From contig JAJTHG010000011.1 of assembly GCA_021298835.1 (NCBI GenBank), forward strand, positions 1-64,000: a DNA stretch of 64,000 bases, in the 5' to 3' direction. How positions within the stretch are numbered: the stretch's first letter is position 1; every line of letters begins with the position of its first letter. The notes below the pieces were generated by a model. The model made no database searches. It was given only the letters and a program-made list of their open reading frames with translations, and was not told where the DNA came from. Of the stretch, positions 25,896-35,310 are shown in pieces. The stretch is from Gemmatimonadota bacterium (GTDB lineage Bacteria; Gemmatimonadota; Gemmatimonadetes; Gemmatimonadales; Gemmatimonadaceae). The position numbers and the translations under genes were made by a program.

Positions 25896-28010
25896 ATGTC
25901 ATGCCGCCCTCCCTTCCGCATGCGGGGCGTCCCCGGCATCGCGGTCCTCGCCCTGCCCCTGCTGGCCGCGGCCCAGGAGGGCCCGGCCGGCTTCCGCCCG
26001 CAGTCCGTCGCCGCGCAGCGCCAGTACGAGGCGACACTGCGGGCGGTGCCCGACACCGCCATCCTGCAGCGCCACATGCGCTGGCTCTCGTCGCGCACGC
26101 ACGTCGCGGGCACCCCGCGCCAGCGCGAGACCGCCGACTACGTCCTGCGCGAGATGGCCGCGATGGGGCTCGACACAGTGCGGTACGCGTACGACGTGTG
26201 GCTGCCGCATCCCGACAGCGCGGTGGTCGAGCTGGTCGCCCCGACGCGCCGTCGCCTGCGCCTGGGCGAGCCGGTGCTCGCCGCCGATCCCACCTCGCGG
26301 CAGCCCCGGTGGCCGACGGTCAACGGCTACTCGGGGCGGGGGGACGTCACCGCTCCGCTGGTGTTCGTCAACTACGGGCTGATCGAGGACTACGCCGAAC
26401 TGGCGCGCACGGGCGTGGACGTGCGCGGCGCGATCGTCGTCGCCCGGTACGGCCGGAGCTTCCGCGGCATCAAGGCGCGCGAGGCCGAGCGGCGCGGGGC
26501 GGTCGGGCTGATCCTCTACTCCGACCCGGCCGACGACGGCTACGCCACCGGCGACGTGTATCCCGAGGGCCCCATGCGGCACCCGGACGCCCCGCAGCGG
26601 GGCTCGGTGTACAACGGGCAGGGCGATCCCTCGACGCCCGGGTGGCCGTCGCTCCCCGGCGCGCGGCGGCTGCCGGCGGACTCGATGCGCGTGCCGCGCA
26701 TCCCCGTGGTCCCGGTGGGCTACGCGCAGGCCCGCGCGCTGCTCGAGCCGCTGCGCGGTGCCGCGCTGCCGTCGCCGTCGTGGCAGGGCGGGCTGCCGTT
26801 CCGGTATCACGTCGGCGGGACGGCCGACGTGCGGGCGCGGGTCGCCGTGTTCATGGAGCCCGAGCGTCGCTGGATCAAGCGGATCGAGAACACCGTGGGG
26901 ATCCTTCGCGGTGCCACGCACCCGGACGAGTGGGTGATCACCGGCGGTCACCGCGATGCGTGGGGCCCGGGGGCGATCGACAACGTCACCGGGACGAGCG
27001 TCATCCTCGAGTCGGCGCGTGCGTTCGCCGCTGCGGCGCGGCAGGGGCAGCGACCGGGGCGCACCCTGCTCTTCGCGACATGGGACGCCGAGGAATGGGG
27101 GATCGTCGGCAGCACCGAGTGGGCCGAGCACCTCGCGGACACGCTGCAGGCGAAGGCGGTGGCGTACCTGAACCAGGACGTCCCCGTCAGCGGCCGGGCG
27201 TTCGGGTCGTCGGCGACGGCGTCGCTGCACGGCTTCGTGCGGGACGCGGCGGGGGTGGTCGCGCACCCGGTGCCCGGAGACAGCGGCTCGGTGCGGGACG
27301 TATGGGCGGCTCGCACGAAGGGAGCGATGCCGTTCGGCGACCTCGGCGGCGGCTCCGACTTCTTCGGCTTCTACAACTTCCTCGGGATCCCGTCGTTCGA
27401 CTTCGGTTTCGGCGGGCCGGGCGGCGTGTATCACGCGCACTACGACACGTGGCACTTCGTCGAGCGCTTCGCCGACCCGGGCTACCGCGTGCACCGCACG
27501 GCAGCGCAGCTGAACGCGACGCTGCTGGCGCGGCTCGCGAACGCCGAGGTGCTGCCGCTCGACTTCGCGTCGCTGGGCCGGTATCTGGCGCTCGTGACCG
27601 ACCGGCTGCGGCCGGCGGCGGAGCAGGCCGGGCTGCCGCTCGACGTGTCGGCGGTGGTGCGCGCGGCGCTCGCGCTCGCGGGGGCCGGCGACACGCTGGC
27701 CGCGCGGCAGCGGGCGGCTCTCGCGGGCGGCGTGCCGCGGCCGGCGCTCGACGCGTCGAACGCGATCGTGCGCACGGTGGAGGCGGCGCTGACGCGCACG
27801 CCGGGGCTCGTGGGCCGGCCGTTCGCGCGCAACCTGATCTTCGCCGCGGATCGCGACAACGGCTACGCCAACGTGGCGTTCCCCGGCATCGCCGAGGCGT
27901 TGCGCGACCGCGATCCCGCGCGGGTGTCGCGCGAGGTCGCCGACCTGGCGGCGCGGCTCGACGAGGCGGCGGCCCGGGTGCGGCGGGCGACGGCGGCACT
28001 GGCGCCGTGA
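25896..28010 (+). CDS. Exported M28B metallopeptidase, glutamate carboxypeptidase II-like
   Basis: This 704-residue protein has a signal peptide (hydrophobic core GIAVLALPLLAAAQ). A protease-associated domain (about residues 150-300) contains FRGIKAREAERRGAVGLIL. The zinc exopeptidase core has ligands in GGHRDAWGPGAIDN near 352, the acid pair in WDAEEWG near 397, and the last His in YHAHYD near 513. A helical dimerisation domain follows, as in GCPII/transferrin-receptor relatives. It likely trims acidic or other C-terminal residues from peptides outside the cytoplasm. The start at 25896 is set by the TATCTT box. The next gene overlaps its stop by four bases. Confidence 0.92.
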   Translation: MSCRPPFRMRGVPGIAVLALPLLAAAQEGPAGFRPQSVAAQRQYEATLRAVPDTAILQRHMRWLSSRTHVAGTPRQRETADYVLREMAAMGLDTVRYAYDVWLPHPDSAVVELVAPTRRRLRLGEPVLAADPTSRQPRWPTVNGYSGRGDVTAPLVFVNYGLIEDYAELARTGVDVRGAIVVARYGRSFRGIKAREAERRGAVGLILYSDPADDGYATGDVYPEGPMRHPDAPQRGSVYNGQGDPSTPGWPSLPGARRLPADSMRVPRIPVVPVGYAQARALLEPLRGAALPSPSWQGGLPFRYHVGGTADVRARVAVFMEPERRWIKRIENTVGILRGATHPDEWVITGGHRDAWGPGAIDNVTGTSVILESARAFAAAARQGQRPGRTLLFATWDAEEWGIVGSTEWAEHLADTLQAKAVAYLNQDVPVSGRAFGSSATASLHGFVRDAAGVVAHPVPGDSGSVRDVWAARTKGAMPFGDLGGGSDFFGFYNFLGIPSFDFGFGGPGGVYHAHYDTWHFVERFADPGYRVHRTAAQLNATLLARLANAEVLPLDFASLGRYLALVTDRLRPAAEQAGLPLDVSAVVRAALALAGAGDTLAARQRAALAGGVPRPALDASNAIVRTVEAALTRTPGLVGRPFARNLIFAADRDNGYANVAFPGIAEALRDRDPARVSREVADLAARLDEAAARVRRATAALAP

Positions 28011-29455
28011 GGCAGGCGGCACGCAGAAGCGCCGGCGCGGGGTGGCGCCGGCGAGGTCTGGGCGCGGCCCTCGTCGCGGGGCTGGCGCTGGCGCGTCCGG
28101 CGGCCGCGCAGGTGCTGCCGCCGATCTACCGCCCGCTGCCGACCGAGGAACAGGACCGCTTCCGCGTGCAGCAACGCACCCTCCGCGACTCGGCCGCGGC
28201 GCGGCGACGGGCGGCGGATTCGGTGGCGCAGGTCGCCGCGGCGGTGCCCGGGGTGCAGCAGCTGGTGCTGGACTTCGAGAAGCGGGCCGGCGCGCTGCGG
28301 GCGATCGCCGAGCAGCATCGGGCGGAGGCGCTGGTTCTGCAGGACTCCTCGCGCCGCGTCTCGCTGACGGCCGACTCGCTCTCCGAGGCGCTGGGCCGCC
28401 TCAAGGGGCGCCGCGACTCGCTCGAGGCCGCGCCCCTCGGCCCGCCGGCGGACAGCGCGCGCGGGCTCGACTCGCTCGCTCTGGCGCGGTTGCGCGTGCG
28501 CGACTCCACCGAGCGCAGCGTGCGGATGTCGGCGCTGGTGGACTCGATCCGCGTCGAGCAGGTCCGCAAGGACTCGCTCCGCCTGGTCGCGATGGACATC
28601 CGCGACCTCGCGGTGTCCGTCGGCCGCGACGCGATGCGCGACCAGGCGGAGGCGGCGCGCATCGCCGCCGACGCCGAACGGCTCGCGACGAGCGGCAACG
28701 AGTCGATCGTGCGCCTGTCGCTCGAGCGGTCGGTCCTGTACGAGCGCGCCGCCGCCACGCGGTTCCTGCGCATGGTGGACTCGCTCGGCCGGATGCTCGA
28801 CTCGCGGCAGCGGCTGGCGGACCGCCGATGGTTCCCGATCCGGGCGATCGACGATTCCAAGCTCTACTACGGCGCGCGGGGCGGACGCCTCGGCTACTTC
28901 CGCGGGGCCACCGCGACGTACGACAACCGGCGCGGCGCCAGCGCCAACGTGGACCTCTTCGAGTACTACGTGGACCACGGGCGCCTGTCGTGGACGATCG
29001 TCTGGAACGAGCGCGGCCCCGCCAGCGACACTTCGACGGCGCGCAGCGCCCTCGACCGCTTCCTGCTCGGCGGCGGCGACCTCGCGCTGACATTCATGAC
29101 GCCGTTCGTCTTCCAGCGCGGCGACGGCTGGTCGGTCGCCCTGAGCGGCGACGTGCGCGGTGCGATGTCGCTGTCGCCGCGCGGGGCGTTCCCGCTGTTC
29201 GATCAGGGGCTGCTGCTCTACGGCGGGTTCACGCAGAAGCTCCTCGGCGAACTGACCTTCGCCCTCAGGGCCGGCGGCATCCGCCACGACTCCGACATCA
29301 TCGGGCGCATCACGGGGACGGGCAGCGTGGTGCACTACGGGCAGCTGACGGCCGGCTGGGAGCTGCACAACCTGCTCAAGGTCGTGGTGTCCCGGACGAC
29401 GGGCCCGACGATCGTGCAGCGCCAGCTGGCCTATACCATCCAGTTCAAGATCTGA
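28007..29455 (+). CDS. Exported coiled-coil plus beta-barrel protein, unknown function
   Basis: This 482-residue protein is not recognised. It has a signal peptide ending near ARPAAAQ. Residues about 45-275 are predicted helical/coiled-coil, rich in Arg, Ser, Asp and Leu (for example SRRVSLTADSLSEALGRL). Residues about 280-482 look like a small outer-membrane barrel: alternating strands, aromatic-rich turns and a last strand AYTIQFKI. It could be an outer-membrane protein with a periplasmic helical tether. GTG at 28007 overlaps the M28 stop (GTGA), so the two are co-translated and perhaps work together. Confidence 0.65.
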   Translation: MRQAARRSAGAGWRRRGLGAALVAGLALARPAAAQVLPPIYRPLPTEEQDRFRVQQRTLRDSAAARRRAADSVAQVAAAVPGVQQLVLDFEKRAGALRAIAEQHRAEALVLQDSSRRVSLTADSLSEALGRLKGRRDSLEAAPLGPPADSARGLDSLALARLRVRDSTERSVRMSALVDSIRVEQVRKDSLRLVAMDIRDLAVSVGRDAMRDQAEAARIAADAERLATSGNESIVRLSLERSVLYERAAATRFLRMVDSLGRMLDSRQRLADRRWFPIRAIDDSKLYYGARGGRLGYFRGATATYDNRRGASANVDLFEYYVDHGRLSWTIVWNERGPASDTSTARSALDRFLLGGGDLALTFMTPFVFQRGDGWSVALSGDVRGAMSLSPRGAFPLFDQGLLLYGGFTQKLLGELTFALRAGGIRHDSDIIGRITGTGSVVHYGQLTAGWELHNLLKVVVSRTTGPTIVQRQLAYTIQFKI

Positions 29456-29547
29456 GCGCCGTCACGCAGGCGGCGGCCGGTGTGCCCGTCCGTCCCCATG
29501 TGAGAGCCCATGCCCGGCAGGTGACGAAGTCGTGCGGCGCGCGCGCC

Positions 29548-29553
29548 TAGCAT
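29548..29553 (+). promoter_or_regulatory. Candidate -10 box (TAGCAT)
   Basis: TAGCAT (TANNNT) lies 32 bases before the ATG at 29586. Unlike most starts here, that ATG has a clear Shine-Dalgarno-like GGGAGGG six or so bases upstream. Confidence 0.35.
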
Positions 29554-29585
29554 CTCTGCGGACACTCGCGCCACGGGAGGGCGGC

Positions 29586-30470
29586 ATGTCGTCATCGCAG
29601 GAGTCTTCGTGGCGCGCGCGCGCCACCGCGCCAGGCTTTTCCCACGCGCCGGACCGCGGGCCGACCGGATCGTTCGTCAATCCGTTCCAAGCCGGTCACC
29701 ACCGCCGGTCGGCGCCCGTCGTGCCGCAGCGCACGTCACACTTCCGCCCCGACGGGGCCGAGTCCCGGCCACCGGCTCCGATGAAGCTCCTCGAGACAGC
29801 CCTCATTACCGCCGCCGATGCGCTGCCAGGTGTCGTGCCGACCGCGACGGAGGCACGGGTGCGCGGGGTGCTGGCCGCACCGCCGTCGAGCGCCGTGCTG
29901 GCCGTGGCCTTCGCGTCGCTGGTGGACGACCCGGCGGCGCATCCCGACCGCTTTCCGACGTCGGCGGGGCAGCGGCACGAGCGCGAGCGGCTGTTCGTCC
30001 TGATGGAGCGGCTCGCCCGGCCCGGCGCGCGGCTCGACGAGCCCCTGCTGAGCGAGGCGCGCGCCGAGATCCGTCAGGCATGCCTGCGCCCGGTGCCGCC
30101 GGACACGACGGACCCCGAGCGTCTCTTCCGGGAGGCCCAGGGCTTCCGCGAGCAGGCGGAGCTGGGCGGCGAGGACGCGATCGAAGAGCTCTTCACGGAG
30201 CGGCGGGAGGAGTACGAGCGGACGGGGCGTTGGCGCGGCACCCTCCCCGAGCTGCGGGCCTGCTTCTGGCACTGGTGGCTCTGGGAAGAGCGGGTGGGGG
30301 GCGCGCTGGCCGCCGACCGCACGGCGGTGCACGCCCTTTACCGGCAGGTCCGTGCGCAGTGGGGTGAGCTGTCCGAGGACGTCGAGCGGGCGCTCGAATG
30401 GTTCCGCCTCCCGCGGGGGCTCCTGCCGCGACCTTCCGGTACGGTCGCACCGAGAGCGCCAACTCCATGA
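29586..30470 (+). CDS. Protein with a DUF1156-methylase-like segment
   Basis: This is a 294-residue open frame. The first 65 residues look disordered. From an internal ATG at 29781 the sequence MKLLETALITAADALP, and especially SLVDDPAAHPDRFPT with ERERLFVLMERL and EARAEIRQAC, resembles the N-terminal region of DUF1156 adenine methylases of defence islands. The usual RHGHPSTLHLWWARRP block, the methylase DPFAGGG motif and the NPP-like motif are all absent. The last 150 residues (for example TERREEYERTGRWRG) are acidic-helical and unrecognised. It may be a decayed or rearranged remnant, or a stand-alone regulator. The similarity is from memory of the family, not from a search. Confidence 0.45.
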   Translation: MSSSQESSWRARATAPGFSHAPDRGPTGSFVNPFQAGHHRRSAPVVPQRTSHFRPDGAESRPPAPMKLLETALITAADALPGVVPTATEARVRGVLAAPPSSAVLAVAFASLVDDPAAHPDRFPTSAGQRHERERLFVLMERLARPGARLDEPLLSEARAEIRQACLRPVPPDTTDPERLFREAQGFREQAELGGEDAIEELFTERREEYERTGRWRGTLPELRACFWHWWLWEERVGGALAADRTAVHALYRQVRAQWGELSEDVERALEWFRLPRGLLPRPSGTVAPRAPTP

Positions 30471-31577
30471 CGCCGCGGAGGAGCGCCTTGTTCCCCCCCG
30501 CGGCGTCGGCGATGTCCTGCGTGCGCGCCGCTGCGGCACCGCAGCGCCGGACGTGCTCCGGAGGTGGAGGCCTACCCGGAGGAGCCGCAACGCACGGGTC
30601 TAATCGCCGCGAGCGAACCTTGGCACACCACACCACGGCCCTCGGAATGAACCAGACGGTGTCGTCCCTCCCGGGGCCCCTGGTTCCGGCGCGGACCTGC
30701 CGCCCCCGACCCCTCCTCCTCCGGGACATCGAAAGGAGAAGAACCGCGATCCGGCTCGTTGCCGCCGTTGCCGTAACCGCGTTCACTTCCCGAGGTGCGA
30801 CGGAGGACGGTCGGCTGCCCAAGGCCGCCGTCGCGTCAGCCACGGCCCCCGCGGCACGTGCGCAGATGCCGAACCAGAGCCCGCTCGCGGAGGACCGGGA
30901 CGCGATCAAGGCCGTCAGGCAGGCCTTCCACGAGAGCGTCCGTACGCACGGCCTTGCCCGGATGCGGTCGCTGATCCGGTACGGCAACACCGTGTAGGTC
31001 GGCGCCGGGAATCCCGAGTCACGTCGCTTTCGTCCCCGCCGACTCCCCACGTCGAAGCAGGTGGAACAGACCGGGCCGTACCAGTGCCTCGGGGGCCTCG
31101 ACCTTCGCGCACGCGCCGATGGAGAAACGGTTCCTCGACCCCACCACTGGCACCGATGGCCAGGTCGCCCGGCCTCGTTCAACTCGGTCCTCATGTTCGA
31201 CGGCGTCGCGTCGAACACGGGACGCGAGTCGCGGCAGCTCGCGAAGGTCGGCACCTCACGGAAGATCCTGCACCCGCCGGGATCGTCAGCCGCTTCCGAG
31301 GTGAAGCCGGTGCCCGTCACCCCTCCCTGATCCGGGCCGTCCCTCCCGTCGCCCATGTCGCGCTCGCGTCGGTCAGCGTCCGCGGGTAGGGGGCGCAGTT
31401 CGTCGTCGGCGGGAGGGGCGTAACCCGACACGGTGCTCCGCGAGAGCATCGCTTCGGTGGGAGGGGCCAGCTCGTCGTCGGGGACACCGGCGCCGGCCCG
31501 GGATCGATTAGGGCGTTCACCCTTGCTTGCCGCCGGTCCCGTCGTCACCGTGCGAGTTCCCGAGACCGACGAGATCC
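30471..31577. other. 1.1 kb without a convincing gene; possible remnants
   Basis: No frame here combines a good start, strong third-position GC and a recognisable product. On the plus strand 30735-30997 there is a purine-rich AAAGGAGAAG followed by a signal-like LVAAVAVTAFTS and the stretch EDRDAIKAVRQAFHESV, then a stop; this resembles a truncated secreted NTF2/SnoaL-like protein but lacks a start codon at the right place. On the minus strand near 31400-31490 a duplicated D-D-E-L tract has coding-like composition. The segment joins the DUF1156-like gene to a housekeeping fatty-acid gene and looks like accessory DNA in decay. Confidence 0.4.
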
Positions 31578-33890
31578 ATGGCAATCGCTCCTTCCCGCGT
31601 CGCCGTGATCGGCGCCGGCGTCATGGGCGCCGGCATCGCCGCCCACCTCGCGAACGCCGGCTGTACCGTCCTGCTCCTCGACGCGCTGCCCGATGCCGCG
31701 GCGTCCGCGATCGCGCGGCTCTCGGCGGCCCGGCCCTCACCCTTCGTCACGAAGGCGGTCGCGGGTCGCGTCACATCCGGCACGGTCGCGGCCGACCTCG
31801 CGGGCGTCGCCGACTGCGACTGGATCATCGAGGCGATCGTCGAGGACCTCGCCGCCAAGCGGGCGCTCTACGCGCAGCTCGAGCCGCTGCGGCGCCCCGA
31901 CGCGATCGTCTCGTCGAACACGAGCACCATTCCGCTCGCGCACCTCGTCGAGGGGCGAAGTGCCGCCTTCCGCCGCCACTTCGCCGTCACGCACTTCTTC
32001 AATCCGCCGCGCTGGATGCGGCTGCTCGAGCTCGTCGCCGGCCCCGACACGGCCCCCGAGGTCGCGGACACCCTCGCGGCGTTCGGTGACGTGCGGCTCG
32101 GCAAGGGCGTGGTGCGGTGCCACGACACGCCCGGCTTCATCGCCAACCGCGTCGGGACGTTCTGGATGCAGGTGGCGGTGCAGGAGACGATCACCCTCGG
32201 CTTGACGGTCGAGGACGCCGACGCGGTCTTCGGCAAGCCGATGGGAGTGCCGGCGACGGGGGTCTTCGGCCTGCTCGACCTCGTGGGACTCGACCTCATG
32301 CCGCGCGTCGCGGCGTCGTTCGCGCGCACGTTGCCGGCCGACGACCGCTACCGGCGCACCGCGCAGCCGCTGCCCGTCCTCGAGCGGCTCGTCGCGGATG
32401 GCTTCACGGGCCGCAAGGGCAAGGGTGGTTTCTATCGCGTCACTCGGCGGCCCGACGGCGCGCGCCAGACCGAGGCGGTGGACCTCGCCACGGGAGCGGT
32501 GCGGCCGAGCGCGCCCAGCACGCTGCCCGGGGCGAAAGCGCGCGGCGTCGCGGCCCTCGTCGCCGGTCGGGACGCCGGCGGGGAGCTCGCGCGGCGCGTG
32601 CTGCGGCAGGTGCTCGCGTATGCGTTCGAGGTGGCGGACGAGATCGCCGACGACCTGGCGAGCGTGGACACCGCGATGCGGCTCGGCTTCAACTGGGCGA
32701 AGGGGCCGTTCGAGCTGGCGGACGCGATCGGCGTCGCGACGGTCGCGGAATGGATCCGCGACGCCGGCGAGCCGGTGCCGTCGCGCCTCGAGGCGGCGGT
32801 ACGCGCCGGGTCGTGCTACCGCACGGCCGGCGGGCGGCGCGAACAACTCGGCCGCGACGGCACATGGCAGGCCGTCTCGCGCCCGGGCGGCGTGGAGACG
32901 CTCGGGGACGTCGCGCTGGCGTCCCGGCCGCTCGAGAAGAACGGCAGCGCCGCCCTGTGGGACCTCGGGGGGGGCGTGCTGGGCGTCGAGTTCACCGCCA
33001 AGATGAACGCGCTCGACGGCGACGTCATGGCGATGCTGCACCGCGCAGCCGCCCGGGCCGGCCGCGGCGACGGCCCCTTCAAGGCGATCGTGCTGCACAA
33101 CGAGGGGAAGCACTTCTCGGTCGGCGCCAATCTCGGGCTGCTGCTCTACGCGATCAACCTCGCGGCGTGGCGCGACATCGAGAAGCTCATGATCGCCGGC
33201 CAGCAGGCCTACGCGGCCCTGCGCTACGCCCCGGTGCCGGTCGTCGGCGTGGTGCAGGGGCTGGCACTGGGGGGCGGGTTCGAGGCGCTGCTGCACTGCG
33301 ACGCCGTCGTCGCGCACCTCGAGGCCTCGATGGGGCTCGTCGAGACCGGGGTCGGGCTCGTGCCCGGTTGGGGCGGGTGCGCGCGCATGCTGATTCGCCA
33401 TGCGGAGGGAGGCGATCCCGCCGACCCGATGCCGGCGGTGATCCGTACCATGGAGCAGGTCGGCAGGGCGGAGACCGCGGCCAATGCGGCCGACGCCCGC
33501 GACAAGGGATTCCTGACGGCCCGCGACGTGATCGTGATGAACCCCGACCGGCTGCTCGACGAGGCCCGCCGCACCGCGCTCGCTCTCGTGCCCGGCTATC
33601 GCCCCCCCCGTCCGCCGGTGCTGCGCCTCCCGGGGGCCGCCGTGCTGCCGGCGATCGAGGCGGGGGTACAGGGGCTGGTGGCCGCCGGTCAGGCGACGGC
33701 CTACGACGCGGTCGTCGCCGCCGCGCTCGCGCGGGTCCTGACCGGCGGCGACACGACGCCCGACCGCACGGTGCGCGAGGCCGACCTGCTCGCGCTCGAG
33801 CGCGAGGCCTTCCTGCGGCTCGTCCGCGAGCCACGCACGCGCGAGCGCATCGAGCACATGCTGGCCACGGGCCAGCCGCTCCGGAACTAG
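31578..33890 (+). CDS. 3-hydroxyacyl-CoA dehydrogenase / enoyl-CoA hydratase fusion
   Basis: This 770-residue protein carries two beta-oxidation activities. The N-terminal NAD domain opens with VAVIGAGVMGAGIAAHLANA (residues 7-26) and continues with the dehydrogenase C domain (FFNPPRWMRLLELV, TPGFIANRV). The second half is a hydratase/isomerase fold: HFSVGANLGLLL and GLALGGGFEALLHCDAVVAH form the oxyanion-hole regions, with GLVETGVGLVPGWGG as the catalytic loop. Order (dehydrogenase then hydratase) is the reverse of E. coli FadB. It probably works with the acyl-CoA dehydrogenase at 35311. Its TAG stop overlaps that of the convergent kinase. Confidence 0.92.
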   Translation: MAIAPSRVAVIGAGVMGAGIAAHLANAGCTVLLLDALPDAAASAIARLSAARPSPFVTKAVAGRVTSGTVAADLAGVADCDWIIEAIVEDLAAKRALYAQLEPLRRPDAIVSSNTSTIPLAHLVEGRSAAFRRHFAVTHFFNPPRWMRLLELVAGPDTAPEVADTLAAFGDVRLGKGVVRCHDTPGFIANRVGTFWMQVAVQETITLGLTVEDADAVFGKPMGVPATGVFGLLDLVGLDLMPRVAASFARTLPADDRYRRTAQPLPVLERLVADGFTGRKGKGGFYRVTRRPDGARQTEAVDLATGAVRPSAPSTLPGAKARGVAALVAGRDAGGELARRVLRQVLAYAFEVADEIADDLASVDTAMRLGFNWAKGPFELADAIGVATVAEWIRDAGEPVPSRLEAAVRAGSCYRTAGGRREQLGRDGTWQAVSRPGGVETLGDVALASRPLEKNGSAALWDLGGGVLGVEFTAKMNALDGDVMAMLHRAAARAGRGDGPFKAIVLHNEGKHFSVGANLGLLLYAINLAAWRDIEKLMIAGQQAYAALRYAPVPVVGVVQGLALGGGFEALLHCDAVVAHLEASMGLVETGVGLVPGWGGCARMLIRHAEGGDPADPMPAVIRTMEQVGRAETAANAADARDKGFLTARDVIVMNPDRLLDEARRTALALVPGYRPPRPPVLRLPGAAVLPAIEAGVQGLVAAGQATAYDAVVAAALARVLTGGDTTPDRTVREADLLALEREAFLRLVREPRTRERIEHMLATGQPLRN

Positions 33891-35191
33891 GGGGCGAGGG
33901 GGAAGAGCAGGTGGAACGCGCTCCCGCGTCCGGTTTCGCTCTCGGCGGCCACATGGCCGCCGTGCTGGCGCATGCCGCCGTACACCACGGCGAGGCCGAG
34001 TCCGGTGCCGGCCCGTCCCCTCGTGGTGTAGAACGGCTCGAAGACGCGCGTCAGCTGGTCGCGGGTCATGCCGACGCCGGAGTCGCGCACGGTCAGTCGG
34101 GCGAAGCGCCCCGCCGGCAGCGACGTGCCGAAGGCGATGCTCGGCAGCGGCAGCGTGAGGAGCCCGGTCTCGAGGGTCAGGGTGCCGCCATCGGGCATCG
34201 CGTGGCCCGCGTTGCTGACGAGATTGAGCAGCGCCTGGTCGAGGAAGGCGCGGTCGGCGAGGATGGGGAGCGGCTCGGCGGCGAGCGCCAGCCCGATGGT
34301 GACGCGCTTGTCCACGATCGACGCGGCCATGTCGCGGAAGTCGCGCACGACGTCGGTCAGGTCCGACGCCTGTCGGGCGACCGCCTCGCGGCGGGCGATG
34401 AACAGCAGCTTCTTCGTGAGGCCCGCCGCACGGTGCGCCGCGCCGATGATGCCGGCGACGTCCTCCCGGATGTCGTCGCCGGCATCGAGACCGTCCCGCG
34501 CCATCTCGGCCGAGGCGAGGATGACGTTCAGGATGTTGTTGAAGTCGTGCGCGACGCCGCCGGCCATCAGGCCGAGGGCCTCCATCTTCTGCGTCTGCCG
34601 GAGGTCGGCCTCGAGGCGCCGCTGCTCGTCGAGCACCAGCGCGAGGCCCACGCGATCCCCGATCGACGCGGCGAATTCCTGTTCGGCAATCGTCCACGCG
34701 CGAGAGCCCCCCACGTGCTCGAAGCAGACGACGCCCATCGTCTCGCGTTCGGCCCTGATGCCCGTATCGAGCAGGGCGCCGATGTGGAGCGGCCCGACGT
34801 ACGACTCGCGGAACTCGGCCAGGACCGGGTCGCGCCGCGCGTCCTCGACCGCCAGCACGCGTCGGGCGTGCAGGGCCTCCCAATAGACGGGGTGCGTCGT
34901 CGCGGAGACCAGCGCCGTGTCCCATCCCGGGATGCCGTTGTGCCACCTCGGGCCGCTGTAGATCGCGGAGCGCGCGCGATCGTAGCGCCAGACGCTCACC
35001 CGCGCGACGTCCATCGCCTCGGCTGCCGAGCGGCAGATGCTCCCGAGCGCCGTGTCGAGGTCGGGCCACGACGCGATCGCGAGGCCGGACAGCACCTCGC
35101 GGTACCGGCGCGCGTCGGCCTCGAAGCGCTCCAGCGATGTGGGCTGCCCGGCGTCGCCGTTGACGCCTGCCTCGTCGCGTTCGTCCGGCAT
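33887..35191 (-). CDS. GAF-domain sensor histidine kinase
   Basis: This 434-residue cytoplasmic kinase has a GAF domain at about residues 25-185 (with WPDLDTALGSICRSAAEAMD at its start), the phosphoacceptor motif GGVAHDFNNILN with His near 215, N box NLVSNAGHAMPDGG and G box GTGLGLAVVYGG. It has no receiver, unlike the other three kinases here. The ATG at 35191 is preceded by TATCTC eight bases upstream, a one-base variant of the recurring -10 box. Its stop shares CTAG with the convergent beta-oxidation gene. Confidence 0.87.
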   Translation of the reverse strand: MPDERDEAGVNGDAGQPTSLERFEADARRYREVLSGLAIASWPDLDTALGSICRSAAEAMDVARVSVWRYDRARSAIYSGPRWHNGIPGWDTALVSATTHPVYWEALHARRVLAVEDARRDPVLAEFRESYVGPLHIGALLDTGIRAERETMGVVCFEHVGGSRAWTIAEQEFAASIGDRVGLALVLDEQRRLEADLRQTQKMEALGLMAGGVAHDFNNILNVILASAEMARDGLDAGDDIREDVAGIIGAAHRAAGLTKKLLFIARREAVARQASDLTDVVRDFRDMAASIVDKRVTIGLALAAEPLPILADRAFLDQALLNLVSNAGHAMPDGGTLTLETGLLTLPLPSIAFGTSLPAGRFARLTVRDSGVGMTRDQLTRVFEPFYTTRGRAGTGLGLAVVYGGMRQHGGHVAAESETGRGSAFHLLFPLAP

Positions 35192-35310
35192 CTGTACATG
35201 AGATACCGGGACCGCCCGTCGCGGGCAATGGTCGGCTCGGCATGGATCGGACTTGCCCGTCCGAGCCCCGGTGCCGATCACTTCTCCGTCATCCCCAGCC
35301 CCACCCGCCC

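Noticed and set aside
29456-31577. An insertion sequence or integrated element in the accessory-looking stretch
   Set aside because: No transposase or integrase frame, no terminal inverted repeats and no target duplication could be seen.
30193-31584. 463-codon minus-strand frame in the 30.5-31.5 kb gap
   Set aside because: It overlaps the end of the plus-strand gene, has no recognisable domain, mixed third-position GC and many rare-looking runs. I kept it only as a possible remnant, not a gene.
31737-35243. 1168-codon minus-strand frame opposite the FadB-like gene
   Set aside because: The plus-strand protein has complete family motifs; the minus frame is a compositional shadow, and the real minus gene (33887-35191) uses another frame.
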